This document shows positions 1 through 5,451 of a stretch of DNA of 7,421 nt, in pieces (within the stretch, counting starts at the first letter, position 1; each line of letters opens with the position of its first letter). Source of the stretch: CAYSIX01 sp964431205 (GTDB taxonomy: Bacteria; Planctomycetota; Phycisphaerae; Phycisphaerales; Phycisphaeraceae). A program made the translations under genes and the position numbers. The stretch lies in NCBI GenBank assembly GCA_964431205.1, contig CAYSIX010000205.1:1-7421 (forward strand), given 5' to 3'. The notes under the pieces are model-generated. The model did no database searches, was not told the origin of the DNA, and was given only the letters and a program-made list of their open reading frames with translations.

Positions 1-177
1 GGTTCGCGCCGTCGGCAGCAAATCACGGCTCACAACGCGGGTATTGAGCGCCGGGGGCACAATTTCGGCCCGGCATGGCGGTTGCTAACGCTTGGCGGGC
101 GGCACAACGTGCCCCACGCGAGGGCGGAAGCGGGCCGGGGGTCGCGCGAGGCTTATTCGGGCGTTGATCCGGGGGGT

Positions 178-221
178 GATCCGGGTCCCTGGCCGCGGCT
201 GAGGGCGGTTTGGACCGGATC
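178..221. repeat. Inverted repeat / hairpin
   Basis: GATCCGGGTCC at 178-188 pairs with GGACCGGATC at 212-221, giving about ten base pairs with one bulged G around a 23-nt GC-rich loop. The left arm overlaps the second copy of the direct repeat TGATCCGGG. No T tract follows on either strand, so it is not an obvious intrinsic terminator. It lies directly before the TATAAA element at 232-237. Confidence 0.45.
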
Positions 222-237
222 GGGGCGTTCATATAAA
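210..237 (+). promoter_or_regulatory. Candidate promoter with no gene behind it
   Basis: TTGGAC (210-215), a 16-nt spacer and TATAAA (232-237) resemble a sigma-70 promoter. The -10 is five of six to consensus and sits in a rare A+T-rich patch, while the -35 is weak. Transcription would start near 244 and run into sequence with no convincing coding frame but with several stems (253-257 with 274-278; 283-290 with 307-310 and 320-323). A small RNA is possible; chance is also possible. Confidence 0.3.
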
Positions 238-269
238 ATCAGCAGAGGCTATCCGGCGGCACGGTGGGC

Positions 270-644
270 TCAAGCCGGCAAGCAGGTCGGGAAGCGGTAG
301 GAAGCTCCGATCACTGATGCCTGTTGCGGCGGACCGAACGTGCGAGCCGCATCCATGCGGTGGCGCGTCGGCGTCAGCCAAACCGTGTCGTCGGGCAGTC
401 CGTTTTCACCTCTGCCGAACTCGGGACGGGGCGTGGCGGCCTTGCCGTGACCCCGGGCGGTCCCGTGGCCGCATCGGTGGGACGCGTCCTGCGCACCGAA
501 GCGGCCGGGTACTGCCTGTGTAAAGGCGGAATCTCTTGAACGATGGCGTCGGGAGCTTGTGTGTGGCCGTGGCGCTGCTTCCCGCAACCGCCCCGATGAT
601 CGGGTCGTGCCGGGCTGGGTCGCGATGGGGAGCCGATGGTTCAT
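270..644 (-). CDS. Doubtful ORF overlapping the mraZ stop
   Basis: This 124-codon frame starts with an ATG that overlaps the mraZ stop as ATGA, the arrangement expected for a translationally coupled downstream gene. The predicted protein is rich in Arg, His, Pro and Ala and has no recognisable motif, transmembrane segment or signal peptide. It is not RsmH, the usual partner of MraZ. Third codon positions are moderately G/C-rich in the middle of the frame but uneven at the ends, so coding status is uncertain. The overlap with mraZ may be coincidence. I list it only because of that overlap and its length, and I think it more likely not a gene. Confidence 0.2.
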   Translation of the reverse strand: MNHRLPIATQPGTTRSSGRLREAAPRPHTSSRRHRSRDSAFTQAVPGRFGAQDASHRCGHGTARGHGKAATPRPEFGRGENGLPDDTVWLTPTRHRMDAARTFGPPQQASVIGASYRFPTCLPA

Positions 645-1141
645 GGTCGCTGCGGTTCGTCGCGTTCGTCGTGGCGGTCGAGGTCGAGCAGAACCCTGGG
701 GTTGAGGCAGGCCGGCTCGCTTTCTAGCGCCTGGTCGAGCTGGCGTTGCCAGGCCTGTCGGTCGCGGATCACCAGGTGGTCGCTGGCGCCCAGGAGCACG
801 ACCTCGCTTGGCATCCCGGTCCGTCGCAGCAGGTGCTCGGGCAGGCGGATGCGGCCCTGCCTGTCCAGCTCCACCTCCTGGGCCAGGGAAAAGAAGATCA
901 GCTCGTAGTCGACCACCTCCCTTACGTTTCGTCGAGACCGTTTCAGTTCCGCGGCGAGCTGCTCGAACTCCGGCTTGGTGTAGACCCAGAGCGACTGGTG
1001 CTCGCCGAGCGTGACGTACAGAAACAGCGGGTCGCCCTCGCCGACACCGACCGACCGCTGGATCGACGCCCGTATCGGGGCGGGGATGGCCAGGCGGTTC
1101 TTCGAGTCGATCGAGTGCTCATAGGTTCCCGTAAAGAGCAA
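641..1141 (-). CDS. mraZ: MraZ, transcriptional regulator of the division and cell wall cluster
   Basis: MraZ is a DNA-binding protein that forms a ring-shaped oligomer and controls its own promoter, usually at the head of the dcw cluster. From the TTG start the protein is 166 residues, somewhat longer than the usual 140-150. It has two SpoVT/AbrB-like half-domains, each with the family's DxxxR signature: DSKNR at 12-16, leading into RLAIP, and DRQGR at 93-97, leading into IRLP. The charged C-terminal tail (from about residue 141) is the extra length. I chose TTG at 1141 over the upstream in-frame ATG at 1201. The protein then begins MLFTGTYEHSID, typical of the family, GAGGG lies 7 nt upstream, and the longer form would run across the probable MraZ-binding repeats. 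The gene is divergent from the lexA unit. No rsmH or other dcw gene follows within the 640 bp visible. Confidence 0.95.
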   Translation of the reverse strand: MLFTGTYEHSIDSKNRLAIPAPIRASIQRSVGVGEGDPLFLYVTLGEHQSLWVYTKPEFEQLAAELKRSRRNVREVVDYELIFFSLAQEVELDRQGRIRLPEHLLRRTGMPSEVVLLGASDHLVIRDRQAWQRQLDQALESEPACLNPRVLLDLDRHDERDEPQRP

Positions 1142-1148
1142 TGGCCCG

Positions 1149-1153
1149 CCCTC
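1149..1153 (-). promoter_or_regulatory. Shine-Dalgarno deciding the mraZ TTG start
   Basis: GAGGG on the minus strand lies 7 nt before the TTG at 1141-1139. It supports a TTG start for mraZ in place of the ATG 60 nt further upstream. Confidence 0.65.
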
Positions 1154-1175
1154 GTGCTCACGAGGCCACAAAATA

Positions 1176-1212
1176 CCCCACTTCTCCCCACAACGCAACA
1201 CCCCGCTCCCAC
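1176..1212 (-). promoter_or_regulatory. Probable MraZ-binding repeats upstream of mraZ
   Basis: Read on the minus strand towards mraZ, the stretch contains GTGGGA (1212-1207), GTGTTG (1201-1196), GTGGGG (1191-1186) and GTGGGG (1181-1176). The first interval is 11 bp and the others are 10 bp, about one helical turn, so all copies face the same side of the DNA. MraZ proteins are known to bind tandem TGGG/GTGGG-type boxes at this spacing in their own promoter region. The array ends about 35 nt before the TTG start. The third-from-start copy (GTGTTG) is degenerate. Confidence 0.7.
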
Positions 1213-1219
1213 CGGCCAG

Positions 1220-1228
1220 TTATCCACC
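1220..1228 (+). promoter_or_regulatory. DnaA-box-like 9-mer
   Basis: TTATCCACC differs from the consensus DnaA box TTATCCACA only at the last base. It is a single copy, 8 nt from the outermost MraZ-type repeat, in the divergent control region. A lone near-match can arise by chance, so binding is only a possibility. Confidence 0.3.
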
Positions 1229-1283
1229 GACAATGCACAAGCTCCGCTGGGACAGAAATTTGTGACTTTGTGCCCGTGCGGGC

Positions 1284-1312
1284 TTGACGTTCGGAATCTT
1301 GTCGGCTAACGT
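1284..1312 (+). promoter_or_regulatory. Candidate promoter of the 1446-lexA unit
   Basis: TTGACG (1284-1289, five of six to the -35 consensus), an exact 17-nt spacer and TAACGT (1307-1312, weak -10) give a plausible sigma-70 promoter. Transcription would start near 1319, leaving a leader of about 125 nt before the ATG at 1446. The leader includes the palindrome at 1382-1411. Confidence 0.4.
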
Positions 1313-1381
1313 AATGCGAACAGGAGAGACGATAAAGTTTCAAGCGGGCAGACGCCTCGCGTCGAAAGGATCACGAGTCCA

Positions 1382-1411
1382 CCCGGCCGAACACAATATG
1401 TTGGGCTCGGG
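1382..1411 (+). promoter_or_regulatory. Palindrome in the leader before the 1446 gene; possible operator
   Basis: AACA (1390-1393) and TGTT (1399-1402) are inverted around a 5-nt centre, CAATA. The symmetry continues outward imperfectly with CCCG/CGGG and CC/GG arms. The A+T-rich core stands out from the surroundings. It lies upstream of a unit containing lexA, so an SOS operator is an attractive reading. However, the spacing does not match the GAAC-N4-GTTC type exactly, and I know of no established motif for this group. In RNA it would form a hairpin, so attenuation is another possibility. Confidence 0.35.
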
Positions 1412-1445
1412 TGGGAGGCAAGACTCAACAGGGAGGTAAGCTCCG

Positions 1446-2120
1446 ATGTCGATACCACTCGTGATGCTCGGGCCCGGCGGCAGCTACGTGACGCGGATGG
1501 ATGTGCAGGGCACGCGGCTGCTGACACGTTCGGGCGCGACCCTGGGCCAGCAGCCGGACACGGACTCGGCCGGGACGCAGGCCGGCTGGTCGCGCCCGCC
1601 GGGACGCGGACGCCGCTGGGGCGCCGCGGCCGACGACGATCGGGCGACGGCCCGCGCCGCCGTCGATCGCTTCGAGCGCGGCGGCGTCGAGCCGGCGACC
1701 GGCACGTACGACGCCCGAGGCCGGGTCGATCACGGCCTGGCCCCGACCGCGGCCCGCCACGCCGCCCTCGCCTGGGCCGACGCCCAGCGACAACAGGTCT
1801 GCCGCCTGCTGCACACCCCCCGCTGGCCCACGATCACCACGACCGCCCCGAACAACCATCACGCCCAGAAGGCGACGGAGAACCCAGACCATGGACCGCA
1901 ACCTGACCCCCAAGCAACTGCACATCCTCTCCCGCATCCGCGACCTGCGCCTGGCGCACGGCTATTCACCGACCATGCAGGAGCTGGCCGACGAGCTCGG
2001 CGTCAGCAAGGTCACCGTCTTCGAGCACGTCGAGCAGCTGATCAAAAAGGGCGCGCTGCGACGAAACCCAAACAAGGCGCGCTCTTTGGAGCCGGTGCCT
2101 CGCTTTGCCACGCCGGATGA
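1446..2120 (+). CDS. Unrecognised protein encoded just upstream of lexA
   Basis: I do not recognise this protein. The ATG at 1446 is preceded by a very good Shine-Dalgarno, AGGGAGG, 8-9 nt upstream. G/C-ending codons are strongly favoured as far as the lexA start, both arguing for a real gene. The N-terminus (about residues 1-30) mixes hydrophobic and Gly residues. Residues 40-150 are rich in Arg, Ala, Gly and Thr, with an Ala/Arg-rich stretch that may be helical (about 75-120). There is no signal peptide or clear membrane span. The frame has no stop before 2118-2120, so it overlaps lexA by 230 nt in another frame. That is unusual, and the part beyond about 1890 looks like a lexA shadow. Either the overlap is real or a frameshift hides an earlier stop: the +2 frame has a TGA at 1904-1906, which would give a short overlap. 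Confidence 0.5.
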   Translation: MSIPLVMLGPGGSYVTRMDVQGTRLLTRSGATLGQQPDTDSAGTQAGWSRPPGRGRRWGAAADDDRATARAAVDRFERGGVEPATGTYDARGRVDHGLAPTAARHAALAWADAQRQQVCRLLHTPRWPTITTTAPNNHHAQKATENPDHGPQPDPQATAHPLPHPRPAPGARLFTDHAGAGRRARRQQGHRLRARRAADQKGRAATKPKQGALFGAGASLCHAG

Positions 2121-2520
2121 GCAGCGCCACACCCGCCTGCCCCTGGTCGGCGCCATCGCCGCCGGCTCGCCCATCGAGGCCGTCGAGGACCGCGAGCACC
2201 TCGACCTCGAGCAACTGTTCGCCCCCACCGGCCGATCGACCCGCAACACCTTCGTCCTGCGCGTCCGAGGCGACTCGATGATCGAGGAGCAGATCCGCGA
2301 CGGCGACTACGTCATCTGCGAGCAGCGCAACGCCGCCCGCAACGGCCAGACCGTCGTCGCCCTGCTCGACACCGGCGAGGCCACCCTCAAGAAGCTCTAC
2401 CACGAGAAGCGCGGCAAGATCCGCCTCCAGCCGGCCAACCGCGCCTACGAGCCGCTGATCGTCGACGCCGACACCGTCCAGATCCAGGGCGTGGTCATCG
2501 GCGTCGTGCGGACGTACTGA
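1891..2520 (+). CDS. lexA: LexA, SOS-response repressor with self-cleaving protease domain
   Basis: LexA represses DNA-damage genes. RecA filaments trigger its self-cleavage, which relieves repression. The 209-residue protein has the full two-domain plan. An N-terminal winged helix (1-68) contains the LTPKQ-type first helix, the YSPTMQELADELGVSKVTV recognition region and an LEP linker. The C-terminal S24 peptidase domain (about 82-209) has the cleavage site Ala91-Gly92 (AAGSP), nucleophile Ser129 (in GDSM) and base Lys167 (in ATLKK), all intact. GGAG sits 10 nt before the ATG. The gene overlaps the end of the unknown ORF starting at 1446 and probably shares its transcript. Codons end mostly in C, unlike lpxI and ribH, where G-ending codons dominate. 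Self-regulation is usual for the family; the only palindrome I see upstream is at 1382-1411. Confidence 0.97.
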   Translation: MDRNLTPKQLHILSRIRDLRLAHGYSPTMQELADELGVSKVTVFEHVEQLIKKGALRRNPNKARSLEPVPRFATPDEQRHTRLPLVGAIAAGSPIEAVEDREHLDLEQLFAPTGRSTRNTFVLRVRGDSMIEEQIRDGDYVICEQRNAARNGQTVVALLDTGEATLKKLYHEKRGKIRLQPANRAYEPLIVDADTVQIQGVVIGVVRTY

Positions 2521-2539
2521 GCGGCGCAAGAAGTACAAA

Positions 2540-2560
2540 GATGCGAGGCATCCTCGTGTC
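2540..2560 (+). terminator. Hairpin after lexA, weak terminator candidate
   Basis: Nine base pairs, including two G-T wobbles, close over a CAT loop, with core arms CGAGG and CCTCG. It starts about 20 nt after the lexA stop. No T tract follows, so intrinsic termination is doubtful. It may instead stabilise the mRNA end or mark the boundary of the restriction-modification unit. Confidence 0.3.
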
Positions 2561-2604
2561 GGGTAGGCTTGTCGGCTGGATAACATTGTGATGTGAGCCG
2601 ATAG

Positions 2605-3594
2605 ATGCCCGAGCCAATCCCAGACAGCCTAATGGACTTGGTGCCGCCTGACTTGCGGCAGATCGAGGATGTCCAATCGGCGATTCCGCGCATCGCAAAG
2701 GACTCGCGGCTATGCGGCCAGATCAAAGCCGCACTGCGCAGTTTCAGGACCCGACACCGACTTCACCTTGGTGATGCGCGCTCGATGTCGTTTGTCGAGC
2801 CCAATAGTGTGCACTTGGTCGTTACGTCGCCGCCATATTGGACACTGAAGGAATACCGTGACTCGCCAGGGCAGCTCGGGCACTTAGCAGATTATGACGC
2901 ATTCTTGAGTGAACTCGATCTTGTTTGGCAACAGTGTTTCGACGCGCTGGTGCCGGGTGGACGCCTTGTTTGTGTTGTGGGTGACGTGTGCCTCTCGCGT
3001 CGAAAGAACAATGGTCGTCACACCGTCGTGCCTCTGCACGCGTCGATTCAGGAACATTGCCGTGTCATCGGCTATGACAACTTGGCACCGATCATTTGGC
3101 ACAAGATCGCCAATGCGGTCTATGAGGTCGACGGAGGCGGCGGGTTCCTTGGCAAGCCATATGAGCCGAACGCGATCATCAAGAATGATATTGAGTTCAT
3201 TCTTCTCGAGCGCAAGCCAGGAGGCTACCGACAACCGGCATTACCGACCCGACTGTTGAGCGTGATTTCCGAGGCCGATCAGAGGCGCTGGTTCCAACAG
3301 ATCTGGACGGGAGTGACAGGGGCGTCGACCCGGCATCATCCGGCGCCGTATCCCATCGAGCTGGCGGAGCGATTGATTCGCATGTTTAGCTTCGTTGGGG
3401 ACACGGTTCTGGACCCATTTGTCGGCACGGGCACGACCTGTGTGGCTGCCGCGCGGTGCGGTCGTCATAGCATCGGCGTCGAGGTGGACCCGATCTATTA
3501 CGATCAGGCCCTTTCTAGGCTTGAGCGGGAGGTTGGGACGCTGTTCGCCGGGAGCCAAGTGGCCGCCGTTCGACATGAAGAGCAACTGGCATGA
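2605..3594 (+). CDS. Site-specific DNA methyltransferase (beta class, m4C or m6A), modification subunit
   Basis: This 329-residue enzyme transfers a methyl group from AdoMet to an exocyclic amino group in DNA and should protect the sites cut by the adjacent endonuclease. Motif IV, TSPPYW (74-79), lies N-terminal. The variable target-recognition stretch follows (about 125-240), then motif X-like HPAPYPIELAERLI (245-258), motif I DPFVGTGTT (270-278) and the acidic GVEVDP (291-296). That order defines the beta class. SPPY rather than DPPY is seen in both m4C and some m6A enzymes, so the modified base cannot be decided. The first 45 residues are extra to the core. The ATG at 2605 has only a weak GTGAG upstream, and the ATG at 2632 is an alternative start. 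The stop overlaps the endonuclease start by 4 nt. Codon use is more relaxed than in lexA or lpxI, suggesting acquisition by transfer. Confidence 0.93.
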   Translation: MPEPIPDSLMDLVPPDLRQIEDVQSAIPRIAKDSRLCGQIKAALRSFRTRHRLHLGDARSMSFVEPNSVHLVVTSPPYWTLKEYRDSPGQLGHLADYDAFLSELDLVWQQCFDALVPGGRLVCVVGDVCLSRRKNNGRHTVVPLHASIQEHCRVIGYDNLAPIIWHKIANAVYEVDGGGGFLGKPYEPNAIIKNDIEFILLERKPGGYRQPALPTRLLSVISEADQRRWFQQIWTGVTGASTRHHPAPYPIELAERLIRMFSFVGDTVLDPFVGTGTTCVAAARCGRHSIGVEVDPIYYDQALSRLEREVGTLFAGSQVAAVRHEEQLA

Positions 3595-4325
3595 AATCCC
3601 AGCTTGCGAAGAAGGTATCTACCGCTGTTCGGCATTTCTGGACGACGCGCGAGCATCAACAGCAGAATCAGGGAAAGGTTACGGGTCGTCGAGATTATGG
3701 GTCTCGCGGGGCGGTTACCGGCGGCAAGCAACTAGACGGTTTTGTCCAACTTGTGCGAAGCCTATTGGTTGAATCGGGGCTCTCCGGCGAATCAGTCCAT
3801 TGTGACTGGGGTCGCGTGGCGCTTCCGGGATACTTTCGCCCGACCAAAGAGTGGGACCTTCTGATCATCGCTGATGGAAAGTTACTGGCAACGATTGAGT
3901 TTAAGTCACACATTGGCCCGTCTTTCGGGAACAACTTTAACAACCGGACGGAAGAGGCGGTCGGAAGCGCTACCGATCTCTGGACAGCCTACCGCGAGGG
4001 TGCGTTTCAGAAGGCACCACGGCCATGGCTCGGCTACTTCATCCTCTTGGAAGAAGCGAAAAGCTCCACGACCCCGGTTCGCCTGGCCGAGCCTCATTTT
4101 AAGGTATTTCCGGAGTTTCGCGAGACCTCCTATATCCAACGATATCAATTATTGTGTCAGCGGCTTGTACGTGAACGGCTATACGATGCGGCATGTCTAA
4201 TTACAAGCACCCGAGAGGATGGGCTGCGGGGTAAGTTCCGCGAGCCAATCGAGGGTCAGGGTTTCGCTGAATTCGCCATGTCCCTGACAAGTCATGTGGG
4301 TGCGTATGTCAAGTTGCGAACCTAA
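3591..4325 (+). CDS. PaeR7I/XhoI-family type II restriction endonuclease, predicted CTCGAG
   Basis: This 244-residue protein matches the size of PaeR7I (about 246) and, from memory, its conserved blocks: VRHFWTTRE near 13-21, RGAVTGGKQLDGF at 39-51, RPTKEWDLL at 83-91, EFKSHIGPSFGNNFNNR at 103-119, and GSATDLWTAYREGAF at 125-139. The PD-(D/E)XK catalytic set is probably Asp89 with Glu103 and Lys105 (EFK). PaeR7I and XhoI cut CTCGAG, so that specificity is the prediction, by homology only. The start codon sits inside the methyltransferase stop (ATGA), so translation is probably coupled and the modifying enzyme is made first. No controller (C) protein gene is visible. The frame is intact. A+T content is visibly higher than in the flanking genes. 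Four CTCGAG sites occur in this window (2206, 3205, 5911, 6202). Confidence 0.92.
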   Translation: MKSQLAKKVSTAVRHFWTTREHQQQNQGKVTGRRDYGSRGAVTGGKQLDGFVQLVRSLLVESGLSGESVHCDWGRVALPGYFRPTKEWDLLIIADGKLLATIEFKSHIGPSFGNNFNNRTEEAVGSATDLWTAYREGAFQKAPRPWLGYFILLEEAKSSTTPVRLAEPHFKVFPEFRETSYIQRYQLLCQRLVRERLYDAACLITSTREDGLRGKFREPIEGQGFAEFAMSLTSHVGAYVKLRT

Positions 4326-4397
4326 GAATCAGGCCAGCGGTGGGGTGAGATCGATGGGATTAGACGTGCGCCGACTGAGCAAGCAGGGTGAGCGACC

Positions 4398-5246
4398 ATG
4401 TCTGACCCCATCGGATTGATCGCGGGGCGGGGTGTGGTGCCGGTGCTGGAGGCGCGGGGGATGCGTGCGGCCGGGGCGCGGGTGGTGTGCGTGGGGCTGC
4501 GGGGCCAGTACGAGGCGGGGTTGCCGGGCGAGTGCGACGCGTTCGCGGAGGCGGGGGTGGCGCGGCCGGGGCGATGGGTGGGTCTGCTGAGGCGGTGGGG
4601 GGCGCGGGAGGCGGTGATGATCGGGGGTGTGCGGAAGGCGAAGATGTACGGGCCGTGGCTGTGGCTGCGTGAGGCGCCGGACCTGCGGGCGTTGCGGCTG
4701 TGGTATCGTGAGCTGCGTCACGACCGGCGGAACCAGACGGTGCTGCGGGCGGTGGCGGGCGAGCTTTCGCGAAGCGGGATCGAGCTGATCGACTCGACGC
4801 GGTACATCCCGGAGCACCTGGCGGCGGCGGGGCCGATGACGCGTCGGCGGCCGACGGCGGCGCAGGAGGCGGACGTCGCCTTCGCCTGGCCGATCCTGAT
4901 GCGGATGAACGACCTGGACATCGGCCAGGCGATCGCGGTCAAGGATCGGGACGTGATCGCGGTGGAGGCGATCGAGGGTACGGACGCGATGATCCGGCGG
5001 GCGGGCGAGCTGTGTCGGCGGGGCGGGTGGACGCTGCTCAAGGGCCCCAAGCCGGACAAGGACATGCGGTTTGACGTGCCGACGGTGGGGGTGGAGACGA
5101 TCGAGTCGCTGGCGTCGGCGGGGGGGACGTGTTTGGCCGTCGCGGCGGGGAAGGTGATCCTGGCGGACAAGCCGGCGGTGCTGGCCGCGGCGGAGCGGGC
5201 GGGCGTGGCGGTGGTGGGCGTGGCGGAGGATCCGACGCTTCGCTAG
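4398..5246 (+). CDS. lpxI: LpxI, UDP-2,3-diacylglucosamine hydrolase of lipid A synthesis
   Basis: LpxI hydrolyses UDP-2,3-diacylglucosamine to lipid X and UMP, at the cytoplasmic face of the inner membrane. It replaces LpxH in many non-enterobacterial Gram-negatives. The 282-residue length is normal. The N-terminal half begins with IGLIAGRGVVP (5-15), the Rossmann-like glycine loop. The C-terminal catalytic half carries DIGQAIAVKD (174-183), AIEGTDAMIRRAG (191-203) and LKGPKPDKDMRFDVPTVG (214-231). Asp226, in RFDVPT, matches the position of the catalytic Asp described for the Caulobacter enzyme. GGGTGAG lies about 6 nt before the ATG. The gene begins 72 nt after the endonuclease stop and heads the lpxI-ribH-nusB-ftsY run. 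G-ending codons (GCG, CGG, GGG, GTG) dominate. Its presence implies an outer membrane with lipid A. Confidence 0.95.
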   Translation: MSDPIGLIAGRGVVPVLEARGMRAAGARVVCVGLRGQYEAGLPGECDAFAEAGVARPGRWVGLLRRWGAREAVMIGGVRKAKMYGPWLWLREAPDLRALRLWYRELRHDRRNQTVLRAVAGELSRSGIELIDSTRYIPEHLAAAGPMTRRRPTAAQEADVAFAWPILMRMNDLDIGQAIAVKDRDVIAVEAIEGTDAMIRRAGELCRRGGWTLLKGPKPDKDMRFDVPTVGVETIESLASAGGTCLAVAAGKVILADKPAVLAAAERAGVAVVGVAEDPTLR

Positions 5247-5292
5247 GGCTCAGCGTACGGCTTGAATGTCGCCGCGCGGGAGAATCAAGCGT

Positions 5293-5394
5293 TGGCCACG
5301 AAGAGGCATAAAGGGAGCAGAGAAACGGAGATCACGGCAGATCGAACGCTTGAGTAGGAAGCCGCTTGTGAACTTGCGTGCCATTTCGTGGCCA
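5293..5394. repeat. Inverted repeat between lpxI and ribH
   Basis: TGGCCACGAA (5293-5302) is perfectly inverted as TTCGTGGCCA (5385-5394). The arms extend inward to 16 nt with two mismatches (GGCA at 5305-5308 against TGCC at 5379-5382). The 70 nt enclosed contain a purine-rich run (AAAGGGAGCAGAGAAACGGAG) and no ORF. Purine-rich CACGAAG-type tracts of this kind recur between genes in planctomycete-like genomes, as I recall, so it may be a copy of a dispersed intergenic repeat. No FMN-riboswitch signature is visible before ribH. Confidence 0.45.
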
Positions 5395-5451
5395 GGGATG
5401 GTTGTGGTGTGTGGCGTGTTGCGTGTGACGTGCGGAAGGAGTGATTGACAG

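Larger units (their letters stand above)
1..640. other. Region without a recognisable gene, downstream of mraZ
   Basis: No reading frame on either strand in this stretch resembles a protein family I know. The open frames are short and rich in Arg, Pro and Ala, as expected from unconstrained GC-rich DNA. In many bacteria rsmH follows mraZ directly, but none of its features are visible here. The stretch holds a direct repeat TGATCCGGG (165-173 and 177-185), a hairpin (178-221), a promoter-like element (210-237) and several smaller inverted repeats (for example 253-278 and 283-323). It could encode a structured RNA. I compared it by eye with RNase P RNA, SRP RNA, 6S RNA and tmRNA and found no diagnostic motif of any. 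Confidence 0.5.

Noticed and set aside
283..323. Possible SRP (4.5S) RNA because of CAGGTC...GGAAGC words
   Set aside because: The invariant tetraloop region of the SRP RNA (CCGGAAGG with its paired flank) is not present in the right order.
746..1309. Plus-strand 187-codon ORF across mraZ
   Set aside because: It is the antisense shadow of mraZ and its control region, and the translation matches no family.
1425..1937. Minus-strand 170-codon ORF opposite the 1446 gene
   Set aside because: It is a mirror frame of a GC-rich coding region, with no Shine-Dalgarno and a low-complexity Gly/Arg/Ala protein. The plus-strand frame has the better start signal.
4329..4817. Minus-strand 162-codon ORF rich in Pro, His and Arg
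   Set aside because: It lies opposite lpxI, whose family motifs are clear, and its composition is typical of an antisense shadow.
5247..5451. FMN riboswitch before ribH
   Set aside because: None of the conserved RFN-element words can be found. The structure present is a simple inverted repeat.
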